Notes: a model not told the origin generated them from the sequence alone. Shown: positions 1 to 6,942, counted from the stretch's first letter. The stretch: DNA of 9,331 nucleotides from Chloroflexota bacterium (GCA_003648125.1 QMOE01000056.1:1-9331); one strand, 5' to 3'. Numbers and translations are program-made.

Positions 1-7
1 CGATGAC

Positions 8-56
8 TGCCTGGGAGCGCGGGCGTCCCCCGCCCGCATGCGGCCAAGATGGCCGC
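8..56. repeat. Palindromic intergenic repeat cluster, two adjacent hairpins
   Basis: Two perfect hairpins lie side by side. The first has 7-bp arms at 19-25 (GCGGGCG) and 31-37 (CGCCCGC). The second has 7-bp arms at 40-46 (GCGGCCA) and 50-56 (TGGCCGC) with a 3-nt loop. Positions 8-30 recur with one mismatch (22 of 23) at 7137-7159, inside the C-terminal tail of the glycerate kinase gene, so this is a dispersed repeat and not a unique terminator. No T-run follows either hairpin on the + strand. Its role is unknown; such repeats in other genomes are thought to be mobile or to act as transcript-end structures. Confidence 0.6.
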
Positions 57-59
57 GTT

Positions 60-101
60 CCAATGCCCGCGCTCCAATGCCCGCGCTCCAATGACCGTGT
101 T
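60..101. repeat. 14-bp tandem repeat, three copies
   Basis: The unit CCAATGCCCGCGCT occurs at 60-73 and again, identically, at 74-87. A third, diverged copy (11 of 14 matches) is at 88-101. The array continues directly from the palindromic cluster, and the unit may be a local expansion of that repeat's edge. There are no spacers, so it is not a CRISPR array. It lies 47 nt upstream of the glycosidase promoter, and nothing suggests that it binds a regulator. Confidence 0.6.
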
Positions 102-147
102 CCACGGCGCGCAAGAAAATGATGGACACCCCAAGAGGTTGCCGCAC

Positions 148-176
148 TTGACAGACTAACGATCTCCTGATATGCT
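148..176 (+). promoter_or_regulatory. Putative sigma70-type promoter for the GH4 glycosidase
   Basis: A consensus -35 box TTGACA (148-153) and a -10 box TATGCT (171-176, 4 of 6 matches) are separated by an ideal 17-nt spacer. Transcription would start near 182-184, giving a leader of about 180 nt before the ATG at 362. This is the best promoter match found in the 361-nt gap. I saw no recognisable riboswitch or convincing operator palindrome in the leader. The imperfect -10 box would suit a regulated promoter, but that is inference. Confidence 0.5.
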
Positions 177-347
177 GACGACGAGTTGACCGTCTGAGTC
201 ATCATTGTCCCGCAACGATGTCGGGCGGGTCTCGCAAGAGTCATTCTGTATCGGGGGATGCTCTGCTCCTTGCAGCGAGCCAAGCGTGCCATCGTCAAAT
301 TAGTATTGGGTGGATTTAGTGTTGGAGATATTCCCTTCACAGCCAAC

Positions 348-355
348 AAGGAGAA
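348..355 (+). promoter_or_regulatory. Ribosome binding site of the GH4 gene
   Basis: AAGGAGAA lies 6 nt before the ATG at 362. It is a strong Shine-Dalgarno sequence and fixes this start. The protein then begins only a few residues before the Rossmann-fold dinucleotide motif, as expected for the family. Confidence 0.8.
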
Positions 356-361
356 TAATTC

Positions 362-1753
362 ATGCTCCCTACAAAAATTACAGTCATAGGTGCGGGCAGC
401 GCCAGTTTCGGACTCAACACCCTGGCTGCCTTGATGGGCAGCGAGCGATTGCGCTCCGGTCACCTGGCCCTGGTGGATCTGAATGCAGAGTCGTTGGCCC
501 TGGTTGGGCGGCTGGCCGAACGGCTCAACCGGGAGTGGGACGCCGAGATGGTCATCACCACCCACACCCATCACGCCGAGGCGCTCGAGGGGGCCGAGTT
601 TGTCGTTCTTTCCATCGAGGTGCCGCCCCGTGAAGAGTTGTGGAAATCGGATTACGAGATTCCGCTCAAGTACGGCGTGCGCCAGCCCTACGCCGAAAAC
701 GGCGGGCCGGGTGGATTCGCCCACGCCGCCCGCAACATCGGCCCGGTGATGGAGATCGCACACGACATGGAACGGCTCTGCCCCGATGCCTGGCTGATCA
801 ACTTTACCAACCCGATGATGCGTATCTGCGACGCGGTATCCCGCTATAGCGAGATCAAGGTCGTTGGGCTGTGCCACCAGATTCACGCCGGGTACGGCAT
901 GGTGGGGCTGGCGCTGGCGGATGATCTGGACATCGAGGTGCCGGAGGGTAAGATCAGCACGCATGCCGATCCGGCCTTTTGGCCGCTGCTGACGCGGGTA
1001 TCTCACCAGGCGATGGAGCGATTGGACATCAAGGCCGCCGGCCTCAACCACTTTACCTGGATGCTCGACCTGCGCGACAGACGCACTGGCGAGGATCTCT
1101 ATCCCCTCTTTGCCGAACGCTGGGCGGCTTTCGACCCGACCTTTGAGCCGCTGACCCGCCGCGTGTACCAGGCGTTTGGCTGCTTCCCCATCCCTGGCGA
1201 CGAGCACCTGTGCGAGTACTTGCCCTGGGCCAGCGACCCGCTCACCAAACCGTGGGACAAGTACGAGATCAGTCTCTACGACTGGGACTTGATGGCCCAA
1301 CTGCGCGAGTTTGGTCTCAACGACATCGCCAAGATGGCCGATGGGCAAGCGACCATCGCCCACCTGCGCGAGGCCGATAGCGAGGGTGCGCTAGAGATGA
1401 TCGAGAACGTCGCCGGGGCGGGGAACCACTATCACCTGGCGGTCAACCTGCCCAACGTAGGGCAGATCGCCAACTTGCCGGCCGGGGCCATCGTCGAAAC
1501 GCCGGGGTTGGTCAGTGGAATGGGGGTGCGGGGTGTGAGCGTTGGGTCGCTGCCGGAGCCTGTCGCCGAGTTATGCCGCCGCGAGATCGCCGTCGTCCGG
1601 TTGGGCGTGGACGCTGCCGTGCGCGGCGACCGCCAGGCCGCGCTCCAATGTCTGCTGCTGGACCCGGTCATCACTGACCTGGACGTAGCGCAGCAGGTGC
1701 TCGACGATTATCTGGAGACCTACCGCGAGCAGCTGCCGCAGTTTTGGGCGTAG
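362..1753 (+). CDS. Family GH4 glycosidase (NAD+- and metal-dependent alpha-glycosidase-like)
   Basis: The 463-residue protein is full length for glycoside hydrolase family 4, whose members are usually about 430-480 residues. GH4 enzymes cleave glycosides in the cytoplasm by an unusual oxidation-elimination-reduction route that needs bound NAD+ and a divalent metal, usually Mn2+. Visible family features are the N-terminal Rossmann motif GAGSASFG (residues 10-17), the acidic end of strand 2 at VDL (38-40), NFTNPM (147-152), GLCHQ (169-173, with Cys171 the likely metal ligand) and GLNHFTW (227-233, with His230 a candidate second ligand). The CHx form at Cys171 resembles alpha-galactosidase, alpha-glucosidase and alpha-glucuronidase members; enzymes for 6-phosphorylated substrates typically have Cys-Asn there. 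A non-phosphorylated substrate is therefore more likely. Exact specificity cannot be read. There is no signal peptide or membrane segment. The gene stands alone on its strand, and no terminator is evident after it. The family call is firm; the substrate is open. Confidence 0.9.
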   Translation: MLPTKITVIGAGSASFGLNTLAALMGSERLRSGHLALVDLNAESLALVGRLAERLNREWDAEMVITTHTHHAEALEGAEFVVLSIEVPPREELWKSDYEIPLKYGVRQPYAENGGPGGFAHAARNIGPVMEIAHDMERLCPDAWLINFTNPMMRICDAVSRYSEIKVVGLCHQIHAGYGMVGLALADDLDIEVPEGKISTHADPAFWPLLTRVSHQAMERLDIKAAGLNHFTWMLDLRDRRTGEDLYPLFAERWAAFDPTFEPLTRRVYQAFGCFPIPGDEHLCEYLPWASDPLTKPWDKYEISLYDWDLMAQLREFGLNDIAKMADGQATIAHLREADSEGALEMIENVAGAGNHYHLAVNLPNVGQIANLPAGAIVETPGLVSGMGVRGVSVGSLPEPVAELCRREIAVVRLGVDAAVRGDRQAALQCLLLDPVITDLDVAQQVLDDYLETYREQLPQFWA

Positions 1754-1817
1754 CGCAGTTGTTTCGCGGCTTGCTTGATGGCGATCCCATCATCAGAATC
1801 TAGAGCCGCGCATCGTG
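1754..1817 (+). other. Short gap after GH4, weak hairpin only
   Basis: After the TAG stop there is only a weak hairpin with 6-bp arms TGATGG (1776-1781) and CCATCA (1787-1792) and no T-tract, so I do not call it a terminator. GH4 transcripts may read on into the tRNA unit. Confidence 0.3.
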
Positions 1818-1846
1818 TTGTCCCATTGCGAGGAGCGTGTTATAAT
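1818..1846 (+). promoter_or_regulatory. Putative promoter of tRNA-Arg
   Basis: A perfect -10 box TATAAT (1841-1846) lies 17 nt after a -35-like TTGTCC (1818-1823, 4 of 6 matches). Transcription would begin near 1853, about 64 nt before the mature tRNA, leaving a 5' leader for RNase P to remove. Positions 1824-1838, inside the spacer, are identical to 15 nt of the repeat element at 6970-6984. The promoter therefore seems to be built on, or interrupted by, a repeat remnant. Confidence 0.6.
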
Positions 1847-1916
1847 CAAAACGTAACTGTTCAGCATAGCCCGTGTTTTCAAGGTGCCCGGCACTTGAGC
1901 AGTTATATCAAAACAA

Positions 1917-1991
1917 GCCCCTGTAGCTCAGGATGGATAGAGCAGGAACCTCCTAAGTTCAAGGTCGTGCGTTCGAATCGCACCAGGGGCA
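1917..1991 (+). tRNA. tRNA-Arg, anticodon CCU (reads AGG)
   Basis: The 75-nt cloverleaf folds cleanly. The acceptor stem GCCCCTG (1917-1923) pairs with CAGGGGC (1984-1990), with discriminator A at 1991. The D stem is GCTC/GAGC. The anticodon loop CTCCTAA (1950-1956) holds anticodon CCT at 1952-1954. The T arm is GTGCG, TTCGAAT, CGCAC. The outermost anticodon-stem pair (1945/1961) is G-A instead of Watson-Crick; the other four pairs are normal. CCA is not encoded. The rare AGG codon served by this tRNA is consistent with a GC-rich genome that otherwise uses CGN arginine codons. It has its own promoter and terminator and is transcribed towards the - strand regulator gene. Confidence 0.93.
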
Positions 1992-1999
1992 TGATGCGG

Positions 2000-2033
2000 A
2001 GAAGCGATTGCCTCTTGGGGCGGTCGCTTCTTT
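2000..2033 (+). terminator. Intrinsic terminator of the tRNA transcript
   Basis: A 12-bp stem, two pairs of it G-T, forms between 2001-2012 and 2019-2030 with a 6-nt loop and starts 9 nt after the tRNA. It is followed by TTTC, a short and imperfect T-tract. Read on the - strand the same hairpin lies about 30 nt after the phosphatase stop codon, but there it has no T-rich tail, so a bidirectional role is only possible. Confidence 0.6.
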
Positions 2034-2059
2034 CGATGTTGTGGAGCCAAAGCGATGAT

Positions 2060-5000
2060 TCATCCCCGGCGCAGCACCATAGTGGTTCGGTCGTCGGATG
2101 GGGCGGCGTTGCCGATGAAGGCGGCCACTGAGTCGTCAATATCGTCCAGCATCTCTTGGGCCGAGTTGCCGGCGGCGGCCTGGATGAGCGCCCGCAGCCG
2201 TTCATCACCGTAGATTTCGCCCTCTGGAGAAAATGCCTCGGTGACGCCATCGGTGTAAAATAGCACATAGTCGCCCGGTTCCAGAGAGACGACGTGTTCC
2301 TCGTATCGCATCCCTGCCATCACGCCCAACACCATTTCCCCTTTGACGAGTTGTTCCAGTTTCCCTGCGCCGGAGCGCAGCAGCAGCGGCTGATTGTGCC
2401 CGGCGTTGGCGTAGGTCAATTCTCCCGTCTCTAACGAGAGGATCGCATAAAAGAGGGTGACGAACATGCCGCCGTGGGCGTCTGGCACCAGCAGGTCGTT
2501 GACGCGGGCCAGGGCGGCCGCCGGTGACGTCTCCTCCAGCGCTGCTGCGCGCATCAGGGTGCGCGTGAGCGCCATAAAGAGGGCGGCCGGCATCCCTTTG
2601 TCGGCCACGTCGGCGATGACCAGTCCCAGCCGCCGATCTGGTAACTCGAAAAAGTCGTAGAAATCGCCCGCCACCTGACGCGCCGCGCGCCAGTTGAAGG
2701 CCAGTTCCCAATCGGGCAGGTCGGGCGATTGGTCGGGCATAAATGTTTGCTGAATTTCGTGAGCCAGTTGTAGCTCGCGTTCTAGCCGCTCGTGCTCGGT
2801 AGTCTCTTGTTGAAGCCGGTCGTTTTGCACGGCCAGGGCTGCCTGTTGTGTGATGCCGGCGATGATCTCTAGCCGTCTCTTGCGGAAGCGGTGTGATACG
2901 CTGGCTTCCTCCAGCAGCATCACGCCGAGCACGTTGCCCTTCACCGAGAGAGGGACTGCCAGCAGCGAGCGGTTCCCGGTCAGGGTAGGCGCGAGGTCGG
3001 GCGGGATTGATTCTTCTCCCCCGGCGGGGTCATAGATGATCAGGTGATTGCGCTCGCGGACGGCGTCGAGGAGGGGGAAATCGCCTGGCCCGTAGCGTTG
3101 AGCCAGGAGACTTTTTTCCGTGGTGCGAGGGATGCCGTAGGACTGGGCTGCGCGGAATACGGAGCGCTCGTCGTCCCACAGGAATATGATACAGCGCTCC
3201 ACACCGACCAGGATGGGTGTGATGCGGACGATGGTGCTCAGGATGTCGTCCAGATCGTTCAAGCTGGCTACGGCCTGCGCCACCTGGAGCAGCGCCGTTG
3301 ATACGTATGCTTCCTCTTGTTGCGCTTCCCGCAACTTTGTATTTTCGACGGCGACCGCTGTCTGGAGCGCGATGCCTTGAATGATCACCAGCCGCTCGTC
3401 GTGAGGCGCTTCCCTGGCGTCGGACTCGCCCCAGTCGCTCTGATAATCAATCAGCATTGCGCCCAGCACCTCACCCTGAGCGAGGAGGGGGAGCAGCAGC
3501 AGCGACTCGAAGCCGAGTGCCCAGGGAACCGGCTCCGATAGCCTGGAGTCGGTCGTCACATCGTAGATGAAGACGGGGGTCTGGTTTATGAGCATGTCAT
3601 CGAAAGCCTGCTCATCTCCCGGCGCGACGCGCCATTGGTTAAAGGTATCCTCTTGTTCTGGGCCAATCCCATAAGCGGTGGCCGGCACGAAAGCGGTGGC
3701 GGACTTGTCCCACAGGAGAATGGCACACCGTTCTGCGCCGACCAGCATCGTTACCAGGTGGACTATGGTGTCGAGTACCTGTTCGAGCGTGGTCAGCGAC
3801 CGGGTTGCCTCGGCCACGCGCAACATCACCGTGGAGATGCGGGCCAACTCTTGTGTCTCCTGGTAGAGGCGGGTGTTCTCGATGGCGACGGCGGCGTAGC
3901 TGGCGAAGGCGGCGGTCATTGCCTGCGACTCGGCCCCGTACCGCCCGGAGGCGCGGTGGGCCAGGGTCAGCACTCCCAGTTGCCGCTCGCCTGCACGCAA
4001 AGGAGCGGCGATGGCGGAGTAATCGGGCGGGAACCTCAGGGCGTCCCGCAGTGGATCGGAGGTAGATTGAGGGGTGCGGATGATGGGCTGGTCGGCGTCT
4101 AGCGCCTGGTAGAGCCAGGGATCGCCGTCGGGCGGCGCATCGCCGACGCACATCTCGGCCGCATGGCCGTGCATGGCGGATATGCACAGATCGTCGTCGT
4201 GCAGCAGCCAGATGGCGACCACATCGCAAGGGAGCGTGCGCTCCAGTTCGGTCAGGATGGCGTCGAGCATCTGCTCGAGCGCTACTTCGGCGGAGAGGAG
4301 ACCGGCCACTTCTCGCATACTCTCGGCGACCTGGTGTCGCCACCGTTCGGAGCGGTAGAGGTTGGCGTTGCGAATCGCAATGGCTACACTATCGGCCAAA
4401 GCTCCGAGTAGGGAACGGTCACCTTCGCTAAAAGCGTCTGGGCGGTCGCTCTGCACATCGAGCACGCCCAGCACCTCGTCGCCGAAGGTAAGAGGCACAG
4501 CCAGTTCTGAGCGAGTGTCGGCCTCTGAAAACTCGGAGGGGTGATAGCGAGACGCGTGGCTGACGTCGTTGACCAGTACCGTCTCTCCATGGCAGGCCAC
4601 CCAGGGGACGATAGCCTCTGAATCGCTCATCTCGCAGACAAGCCCCTCTTCCTGTAATACCTTGCCCCGAGGGCCGCTGCCTGCCCGATAGACGATTTGT
4701 CCTCTGGCAGAGTCTACGGTGAGCAGGTGGACGAAGGGGTAGCCAAACCGTTCGTAGATGAGGTTCACGACTCGTTCGAAAAGCGTATCCAGGTTGAGGA
4801 TGGAGGCGACGGCGCGACTGACCTCGGCCACGGCCGAGAGTTGATCGGCGCGGCGACGGAGATCGCTATAGAGGCGGGCATCCTCCACGGCGATGGCGAT
4901 TTGATCCGCCAGGGCGCGCAGGACGAGCAGGTCAGTCTCGTCAAAGCCGTCCGGCTGGTCACTCTGCACGTCCAGCACGCCCAAGACCCGCTCCTTGATT

Positions 5001-6232
5001 TTTAGCGGCAGGGCCACCTCGGACCGAGTCGCGGGCAGTGCATCTATGTAGCGATAGCGCGGCTCGTGGCTCACGTCGCCGGCCAGAATCTCTACGCCGG
5101 TTTGGGCTGTCTGACCGATGATCCCATCGCCAAGCCGTACTTGTAGGGCTGGCGGCGATTCGTCCTGGTTGGGTTGGCCTGCGCTGGCCCGCAGACGCAG
5201 GCTTTCTTGTCCTGGTTCTATGATAAAGAGGCCCACATAGTAGTATTCAAAGGTCTGAAGGATCAGGTTAGTCACGCGGCGGGATAGTTCGTCCAGGTCG
5301 AGGATGTCGGCGATTTGGGCGCTGACTGTGCCTATCAGCGAGAGTTGCTCGATTCGCCAGCGTTCGACCGCTACCTGATGGGCGGCTTGCAAGGCGATGG
5401 TCGCCTGGGTGGTCAGGCCGTCGAGGAGTTCAATTTCAGCATCGCTGAAGGGAGGGCCGCCAGGTCGCTCTATCTCCAACGCGCCCAGGATTGTGCCCTG
5501 AGCGAGCAACGGCAGCGCGATGGCCGGGGTCTCCATTGCCTCCGGCGGGGAAGAAACTGCCACTCGCTTCCCGGTGTCGAGGGCGCGGCGCATCAAGTCG
5601 GTTGGGGGTGGGGTGGGTTGTTCCAACTCTGGTTTGTAAAGCTCTGGGGCTAACCAGAGGTTGACCTGTCCCTGCAACAACCGGGCAGCCGTCTCCACGA
5701 CGAGTTCTTTCTGGGCCAAGATCGTCGGTTGGGCCATTAGCTGCTCGCCCAGGTCGAGGAATTCCCGCCACATTGGGGATCTGTCTGGCCGCGATAGGTC
5801 GCTCGAGGTTCCTGGCCCTTTGTGCTTGACCATCGTCAGCACGTTGCCCGCATCCGGCGCGCTCTCAAAGTGAACTTGGTCCATCAATTGACGCATAAAG
5901 TAGACCCCCATGCCGCCTATTTCACGGTCTTTTAGGGGGGCATGGAGGTCTGGCTCTGGCACGCGGGCGGGATCGAAGGGGCGGCCGTGGTCGCGGAGAA
6001 TCACGGTCAGGCCGTCGTCACCGGCGCGGTAGGTACATTCGATGTCGCCGCGATCCTGACCGCCGTAGGCGTGTTCGATGATGTTGCTGCAGGCCTCGTC
6101 TACGGCCGTCTGTACTGCGTAGACGGCGCGCTCGTCGAGTCCGGCGGTCTCGGCGGCGTGGGTGACGAATTTGCTGATGGCTGCCAGGCTGTCGAACCGA
6201 CCGGGGAACGTGCGGGTTTGGGAGATGTCCAT
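2060..6232 (-). CDS. RsbW-like kinase / six GAF / RsbU-SpoIIE phosphatase fusion (partner-switching regulator)
   Basis: This 1390-residue soluble protein has three parts. Residues 1-135 are an RsbW/SpoIIAB-type GHKL ATPase: N box VDEACSNIIEHAY (44-56, with Glu46 and Asn50 in the catalytic and Mg2+ positions), G1 box RDHGRPFD (80-87) and G2 box GGMGVYF (106-112). Residues about 170-1137 hold six GAF domains (roughly 170-285, 305-455, 470-625, 640-785, 805-965, 980-1137), the first short and diverged. A helical linker (1137-1165) leads to a PP2C/SpoIIE phosphatase (1155-1390) with metal-binding motifs AGDFYDF (1188-1194), IADVADKGMPAALFM (1206-1220), NAGHNQP (1276-1282), YTDGVTEA (1326-1333) and DDRTTMV (1380-1386). 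In partner switching the kinase phosphorylates a STAS antagonist and may bind a sigma factor, while the phosphatase reverses the phosphorylation under control of sensor domains. Here both activities share one chain. The STAS gene lies 159 bp upstream. No good Shine-Dalgarno precedes the ATG, but the start fits the RsbW N terminus. No membrane segments are seen. Confidence 0.9.
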   Translation of the reverse strand: MDISQTRTFPGRFDSLAAISKFVTHAAETAGLDERAVYAVQTAVDEACSNIIEHAYGGQDRGDIECTYRAGDDGLTVILRDHGRPFDPARVPEPDLHAPLKDREIGGMGVYFMRQLMDQVHFESAPDAGNVLTMVKHKGPGTSSDLSRPDRSPMWREFLDLGEQLMAQPTILAQKELVVETAARLLQGQVNLWLAPELYKPELEQPTPPPTDLMRRALDTGKRVAVSSPPEAMETPAIALPLLAQGTILGALEIERPGGPPFSDAEIELLDGLTTQATIALQAAHQVAVERWRIEQLSLIGTVSAQIADILDLDELSRRVTNLILQTFEYYYVGLFIIEPGQESLRLRASAGQPNQDESPPALQVRLGDGIIGQTAQTGVEILAGDVSHEPRYRYIDALPATRSEVALPLKIKERVLGVLDVQSDQPDGFDETDLLVLRALADQIAIAVEDARLYSDLRRRADQLSAVAEVSRAVASILNLDTLFERVVNLIYERFGYPFVHLLTVDSARGQIVYRAGSGPRGKVLQEEGLVCEMSDSEAIVPWVACHGETVLVNDVSHASRYHPSEFSEADTRSELAVPLTFGDEVLGVLDVQSDRPDAFSEGDRSLLGALADSVAIAIRNANLYRSERWRHQVAESMREVAGLLSAEVALEQMLDAILTELERTLPCDVVAIWLLHDDDLCISAMHGHAAEMCVGDAPPDGDPWLYQALDADQPIIRTPQSTSDPLRDALRFPPDYSAIAAPLRAGERQLGVLTLAHRASGRYGAESQAMTAAFASYAAVAIENTRLYQETQELARISTVMLRVAEATRSLTTLEQVLDTIVHLVTMLVGAERCAILLWDKSATAFVPATAYGIGPEQEDTFNQWRVAPGDEQAFDDMLINQTPVFIYDVTTDSRLSEPVPWALGFESLLLLPLLAQGEVLGAMLIDYQSDWGESDAREAPHDERLVIIQGIALQTAVAVENTKLREAQQEEAYVSTALLQVAQAVASLNDLDDILSTIVRITPILVGVERCIIFLWDDERSVFRAAQSYGIPRTTEKSLLAQRYGPGDFPLLDAVRERNHLIIYDPAGGEESIPPDLAPTLTGNRSLLAVPLSVKGNVLGVMLLEEASVSHRFRKRRLEIIAGITQQAALAVQNDRLQQETTEHERLERELQLAHEIQQTFMPDQSPDLPDWELAFNWRAARQVAGDFYDFFELPDRRLGLVIADVADKGMPAALFMALTRTLMRAAALEETSPAAALARVNDLLVPDAHGGMFVTLFYAILSLETGELTYANAGHNQPLLLRSGAGKLEQLVKGEMVLGVMAGMRYEEHVVSLEPGDYVLFYTDGVTEAFSPEGEIYGDERLRALIQAAAGNSAQEMLDDIDDSVAAFIGNAAPSDDRTTMVLRRG

Positions 6233-6314
6233 ACTGAAACGTGAGACGTAAAGCGTGACCTGGGCGCGAGGTAGTGGTAGGACGGACGTCTACGCCTGCT
6301 GCTTGGCGCGGCGG

Positions 6315-6359
6315 CTAAAGAAAGCCGTCTCGGCGGCCTGTCCAGGCGACCGAGACGGC
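6315..6359 (-). terminator. Intrinsic terminator after the STAS gene
   Basis: A perfect 10-bp stem (GCCGTCTCGG at 6324-6333 with CCGAGACGGC at 6350-6359) continues, after a small internal loop, into four or five more pairs. On the - strand it is followed directly by TTTCTTTAG (6323-6315), a U-rich tail. It begins 32 nt after the STAS stop codon and 82 nt before the regulator start. It should end or attenuate STAS transcripts before the kinase/phosphatase gene. The opposite strand lacks a T-run, so the direction is clear. Confidence 0.75.
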
Positions 6360-6391
6360 CACGACTCACGGGAACATTTGGATTGTTGGCG

Positions 6392-6727
6392 TTAAAAGCT
6401 CCCGACTGCCTCGGTAGCATCGTCAAACAGCTTGAACAGGGGCAGGAGGCCCGCCAGGTCCATAGCCTCGTAAATCCGCTGGGGCACGCTGGCCAGGCGC
6501 AGTTCCCCTCGGTTCCAGCGCTTGCAGTTTTTTTGTGTATTAATTAGCACTCGCAGGCCGGCACTGGAGATAAAATCCACTCCGCCCATATCAAACACGA
6601 TCTTGAATCGGTTTGCTGCGCTGATTTCGTCAAAGGCTTTTGCCAGTTGTGGCGCAGTGTTGCTATCAATACGGCCGGTTGCGGTGACCAAGTCGCAGCG
6701 CTTGAATTGCTTAGTGGTGACTTTCAT
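6392..6727 (-). CDS. STAS-domain anti-sigma-factor antagonist (RsbV/SpoIIAA-like)
   Basis: The 111-residue protein is a single STAS domain, the usual size for SpoIIAA/RsbV proteins. The core motif DFISSAGLRVL (51-61) carries the phosphorylation site; by alignment with SpoIIAA (Asp-Ser58-Ser-Gly) the target should be Ser55. Other family marks are GRIDSNTAPQL (18-28) and the strand FKIVFDM (41-47). In the known systems the unphosphorylated form binds the kinase/anti-sigma factor and frees the sigma factor; phosphorylation blocks this and a PP2C phosphatase restores it. Both opposing activities are encoded by the next gene downstream, making these two the likely partners. The start is fixed by a strong ribosome binding site. 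The gene has its own promoter and terminator, so it can be made at a different, probably higher, level than its partner. Confidence 0.93.
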   Translation of the reverse strand: MKVTTKQFKRCDLVTATGRIDSNTAPQLAKAFDEISAANRFKIVFDMGGVDFISSAGLRVLINTQKNCKRWNRGELRLASVPQRIYEAMDLAGLLPLFKLFDDATEAVGSF

Positions 6728-6730
6728 CGT

Positions 6731-6740
6731 TGACCTCCTC
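6731..6740 (-). promoter_or_regulatory. Strong ribosome binding site of the STAS gene
   Basis: On the - strand GAGGAGGTCA ends 3 nt before the ATG; its AGGAGGT core (6739-6733) is spaced 5 nt from the start codon. This near-ideal site contrasts with the partner gene, which has no clear Shine-Dalgarno. Confidence 0.8.
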
Positions 6741-6826
6741 TAGTTGGTTTTGATTTCAATACTTGTCCGAGTGGGGCAAATTGGCAATTCGTCCCTGCGT
6801 CGGCTCCAGGATACTGAACTGATACG

Positions 6827-6855
6827 ATTATATCATGGTTCTTGCCACAGAACAA
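6827..6855 (-). promoter_or_regulatory. Putative extended -10 promoter of the STAS gene
   Basis: Read on the - strand, a perfect TATAAT (6832-6827) is preceded by TG one base upstream, giving an extended -10 element. A weak -35 TTGTTC (6855-6850, 3 of 6 matches) sits at 17 nt. Transcription would start near 6820, giving a leader of about 90 nt. It looks like a housekeeping-type promoter and does not resemble the GTTT/GGGTAT-type promoters of sigma-B-like factors, so the switch may not drive its own antagonist gene. Confidence 0.6.
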
Positions 6856-6924
6856 AAAGCTGTATCATCTCAATAATCCGGGGCATTCCCGATGTGCCGC
6901 GTTTTCTATAGCGCGTTGAACTTG

Positions 6925-6942
6925 CGAGGTACGGAAACCTCG
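6925..6942. repeat. Small hairpin next to the MITE-like element
   Basis: A 6-bp inverted repeat CGAGGT (6925-6930) and ACCTCG (6937-6942) has a 6-nt loop. It abuts the left copy of the 11-bp direct repeat. It may be a separate short repeat or the original 3'-end structure of the glycerate kinase transcript before the insertion. It has no T-tract. Confidence 0.4.

Noticed and set aside
60..101. Possible CRISPR array
   Set aside because: The 14-bp units are directly adjacent with no spacers, and no cas gene is present.
1965..1991. The 3' end of tRNA-Arg(CCU) as an integration (att) site
   Set aside because: tRNA 3' ends are common integration targets, but no integrase and no second copy of this sequence are in the window.
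1775..2131. 118-codon + strand open frame across the tRNA
   Set aside because: It runs through the tRNA, its terminator and the antisense of the phosphatase end; it shows no family motifs.
3635..4102. 155-codon + strand open frame opposite the GAF region
   Set aside because: It is an antisense shadow of a GC-rich gene whose own frame is clearly constrained by GAF motifs.
6233..6314. A dedicated promoter for the kinase/phosphatase gene
   Set aside because: No - strand pair of -35 and -10 boxes with acceptable spacing could be found by eye, so none is annotated.
6100..6426. 108-codon - strand open frame overlapping the STAS 3' end and the regulator start
   Set aside because: It crosses the terminator hairpin and both real genes in another frame, with a low-complexity Arg/Ser/Pro-rich composition.
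6528..6538. A AAA AAC slippery-type heptamer in frame in the STAS gene (- strand), a possible -1 frameshift site
   Set aside because: The STAS domain is complete in the zero frame, I see no clear stimulatory stem just downstream, and the -1 frame gives only about 40 residues of GC-rich nonsense before a stop.
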